Below, piece by piece: positions 25,746-27,400 of a stretch of DNA of 27,400 nucleotides (positions are counted from its first letter, which is position 1; each line of letters starts with the position of its first letter). The position numbers and the translations under genes are program-made. The stretch comes from a virus. The notes under the pieces were generated by a model that made no database searches, had not been told where the DNA came from, and saw only the letters and a list, made by a program, of their open reading frames with translations. The stretch covers positions 1 through 27,400 of the IMG/VR virus record IMGVR_UViG_3300027788_000059; one strand, written 5' to 3'.

Positions 25746-26126
25746 CTAAACTGTTTTAACATAATATATAATGTTTTCATCAATTGTTGTATCTTTTGTC
25801 CAATCAATAACATCTTCTCCAATCCTGCCAGACTGCGCTTGGTATTTATCGACGATATAGTCGTTAAACGTTTGAGCATTCATTGGCCATTCGTAATAAG
25901 GATCTATGATATTATTTGCCATGTACACTAACCAAATATAATCTACAGAGCCATAATATTCCAAAGCAATATCTTCTGCTCTCTCGCCTTCAGTAACTGT
26001 ATAAGAATAATAAAGATACGGGTTATTTGCGACTGCTCTTGTGAAAGAAGGTCTTCGAGATATATCTCTAACCTTTCTACCTTGGTAATCTATAACTGGA
26101 AAATGTTCAAAATATTTGGTTGCCAT
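25746..26126 (-). CDS. gp53: Baseplate wedge protein gp53
   Basis: A 126-residue homologue of T4 gp53 (196 residues), the LysM-like wedge subunit that joins adjacent wedges around the hub. The N-terminus (MATKYFEHFPVIDYQGRKVRDIS) and the core GERAEDIALEYYGSVDYIWL, followed by ANNIIDPYYEWPM, are diagnostic. It is shorter than T4 gp53 but close to marine T4-like versions. Its ATG overlaps the gp48 stop as TAATG, indicating translational coupling. Confidence 0.93.
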   Translation of the reverse strand: MATKYFEHFPVIDYQGRKVRDISRRPSFTRAVANNPYLYYSYTVTEGERAEDIALEYYGSVDYIWLVYMANNIIDPYYEWPMNAQTFNDYIVDKYQAQSGRIGEDVIDWTKDTTIDENIIYYVKTV

Positions 26127-27094
26127 TAGTTGTCGTCTCCTTCATAATCTTCAGCCGTTTGTATTTCAAGTTCCTTAAATACCATAGAAAGTTTAATACC
26201 TTGAGGTACACCACCTTCAGCAATAACAATTTCACCACTTGCTCCATAGTCAATATTAATACTATCGACCATACACGGTTTAAATCTAAGGAAGTGAGAT
26301 TCATCAATACCTAATAGATTAATATTAACAGTCGCAGGATATGTCAAAAAGGCTCGAGCTAATGAGTTACCTGATAGGGTTCCTCCCGATCCGTCAGCGG
26401 ACTGATCATCAGCCGCTAAACCTTGCACGGTTGGTAATATGACTCTTTTCATTGATCTTATGATTTTTTTAATAGCTTGTGCTTCTTCAGCACTTTCAGG
26501 ATATAGTGTCCAATCAAACGAAAATTGTCTTAGGTTCACTCCTTCGAAAGAAAGTGTTGCTTGCGGGTTAACTGCAGTTCCTCTCGAAGCACCCATTGCT
26601 TTACCTAATCCTGGAGAAAAACTATTTAAAGTATTTGACATCATAAACGAAGCAATCCTAGAAGCTTGACCAACAGCCTCTTTTTGCGCTCCACTATTCG
26701 CCATACCTGACAAGGCTTCAATACCTTTTTCCGCAAATCCTTTCCCAAAGTCAAATAGTTCTTTACCAATCTCAGTAATACTGCCTTCAAACGCAGGAGC
26801 TAATGTATCGGCAATAAACGATTCTAAGAAAGTTCTTTCAAATCCAGTTACTTGAAGACCAGTTGCGTCTGTTAATGAACTAGGCATTGGAAGCTCAATA
26901 GCCAGTAGACTAGTTTCTTGAGCAGCACTTGTAAAATTACTTTTGTTAGATGATCCACCTGTACCTAGTGTTAAGCCTGCATAATCATACTTCTTAAATA
27001 TTAATTGAATGCCGTGCGGAAACCCACCTGCAGGAAAATAGAGTCTTGTATTTCCACCGGGTGACATAGTTCTATTTGTTTTTGGTCTTCCCAT
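26126..27094 (-). CDS. gp48: Baseplate tail tube cap protein (gp48-type)
   Basis: A 322-residue protein heading the baseplate operon. The middle block (NPQATLSFEGVNLRQFSFDW, then TLYPESAEEAQAIKKIIRSM) is the tube-cap / tube-initiator motif shared by T4 gp48 and gp54, and the C-terminus (HFLRFKPCMVDSINIDYG, then GVPQGIKLSMVFKELEI) fits too. T4 gp48 is 364 and gp54 is 320 residues. I favour gp48 because of the NP-x-LxFxGVxxRxFxF wording; gp54 remains possible. AAAGGAAATAAACA precedes the ATG, and a TATAAATA promoter lies 61 bases upstream. Confidence 0.8.
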   Translation of the reverse strand: MGRPKTNRTMSPGGNTRLYFPAGGFPHGIQLIFKKYDYAGLTLGTGGSSNKSNFTSAAQETSLLAIELPMPSSLTDATGLQVTGFERTFLESFIADTLAPAFEGSITEIGKELFDFGKGFAEKGIEALSGMANSGAQKEAVGQASRIASFMMSNTLNSFSPGLGKAMGASRGTAVNPQATLSFEGVNLRQFSFDWTLYPESAEEAQAIKKIIRSMKRVILPTVQGLAADDQSADGSGGTLSGNSLARAFLTYPATVNINLLGIDESHFLRFKPCMVDSINIDYGASGEIVIAEGGVPQGIKLSMVFKELEIQTAEDYEGDDN

Positions 27095-27127
27095 TGTTTA
27101 TTTCCTTTGCTGTCTCCGTCTAATTCT

Positions 27128-27135
27128 AATAAATA
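27128..27135 (+). promoter_or_regulatory. Candidate late promoter for gp4 (AATAAATA)
   Basis: The plus strand reads TAATAAATA, containing NATAAATA, 49 bases before the gp4 ATG. Expected start is near 27142. It faces away from the exact minus-strand copy at 27155-27162, and the two transcripts would overlap at their 5' ends. The first base deviates from the T4 consensus. Confidence 0.5.
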
Positions 27136-27154
27136 TGTATACGGATAATGTAAT

Positions 27155-27162
27155 TATTTATA
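27155..27162 (-). promoter_or_regulatory. T4-type late promoter (TATAAATA) for the baseplate operon
   Basis: The plus strand reads TATTTATA, an exact TATAAATA on the minus strand, in the 89-bp divergent intergenic region and 61 bases before the gp48 ATG. No further exact copy was seen until 11188, so this promoter probably drives gp48 through the gp7-position gene. Confidence 0.75.
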
Positions 27163-27183
27163 ATAAAAATCGGAAAGTATATT

Positions 27184-27400
27184 ATGGCATATAAAGGTAA
27201 ATTTAGACCAAAAAATCCGACCAAGTATAAAGGTGACCCTACAAAAATTATTTATAGGTCTTTGTGGGAGTTTAAGGTATTTAAATGGATGGATTCTCAC
27301 CCAGATGTAATATGGTGGCAATCCGAAGAAGTGATTGTTCCATATAGATCACCGATTGACGGAAAGATACATAGGTATTACCCAGATGTGGTTGTACATA
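27184..27400 (+). CDS. gp4: Head completion protein gp4 (gp50/65), 5' part
   Basis: The ATG at 27184 (GGAAAG just upstream) opens a frame to the window edge, 72 residues plus a partial codon. The sequence (KGKFRPKNPTKYKGDP, IIYRSLWEFKVFKWMD, SEEVIVPYRSPIDGK, IHRYYPDVVV) closely follows T4 gp4 (also named 50/65), a minor protein needed to complete DNA-filled heads. The WE and YYPDVVV residues resemble a TnsA-like PD-(D/E)XK nuclease core. It is the only plus-strand gene, divergent from the baseplate operon. In T4 the gene sits beside 53 and 5 on the same strand. Confidence 0.93.
   Translation, partial: MAYKGKFRPKNPTKYKGDPTKIIYRSLWEFKVFKWMDSHPDVIWWQSEEVIVPYRSPIDGKIHRYYPDVVVH

Overview
The window is a late structural-gene block of a T4-like (Straboviridae / cyanomyovirus-like) contractile-tailed phage. 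It is AT-rich and almost fully coding. Fifteen genes lie head to tail on the minus strand, and one divergent gene starts on the plus strand at the right edge. Recognisable T4 baseplate homologues (gp48, gp53, a gp27-like hub, gp5, gp25, gp6, a gp7-position protein and gp8), small gene spacing and T4-type late promoters (TATAAATA) support the assignment. The style of the large fibre proteins (DUF4815-type protein, INIGASANDGTGD-type N-terminus, 15-residue repeat helix) is the one seen in marine T4-like phages. The host (cyanobacterium, SAR11 or another marine bacterium) cannot be decided here, because the window holds no tRNA, photosynthesis or other host-derived metabolic gene.

Layout from right to left, which is the direction of transcription. 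The plus-strand gp4 head-completion gene starts at 27184 and runs off the edge. It diverges from the minus-strand series gp48 (tube cap), gp53 (wedge), an unknown 85-residue protein, the gp27-like hub, gp5 (spike without lysozyme), a 520-residue protein ending in an M15-type peptidase domain, gp25, gp6, and a 1200-residue gp7-position protein whose C-terminus is a complete alpha/beta-hydrolase esterase. A second late promoter (14860-14867) precedes a 633-residue glycine-rich fibre-like protein with a cupredoxin domain and a 572-residue subtilisin-like protease. A third (11188-11195) precedes gp8, a giant 1810-residue DUF4815-type protein, a 60-residue coiled-coil protein and a fibre with an S74 self-cleaving chaperone. 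A fourth (2217-2224) precedes a repeat-helix fibre protein truncated by the left edge.

The products should assemble into the baseplate hub (gp27, gp5), its wedges (gp53, gp25, gp6, gp7-like, gp8), the tube cap (gp48) and peripheral fibres. The striking feature is that enzyme and redox-type domains are spread through this structural block: M15 peptidase, LpqC/PHB-depolymerase-like esterase, S8 subtilase, type-1 copper cupredoxin and S74 chaperone, while gp5 lacks the lysozyme found in T4. My inference is that the host-envelope-degrading function of the T4 spike has been replaced and broadened by a set of particle-borne enzymes. Catalytic residues are visible for the M15, esterase, subtilase and S74 domains, and all four copper ligands are visible in the cupredoxin. 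No intergenic gap reaches 300 bases, and I see no RNA gene, CRISPR array or insertion sequence.
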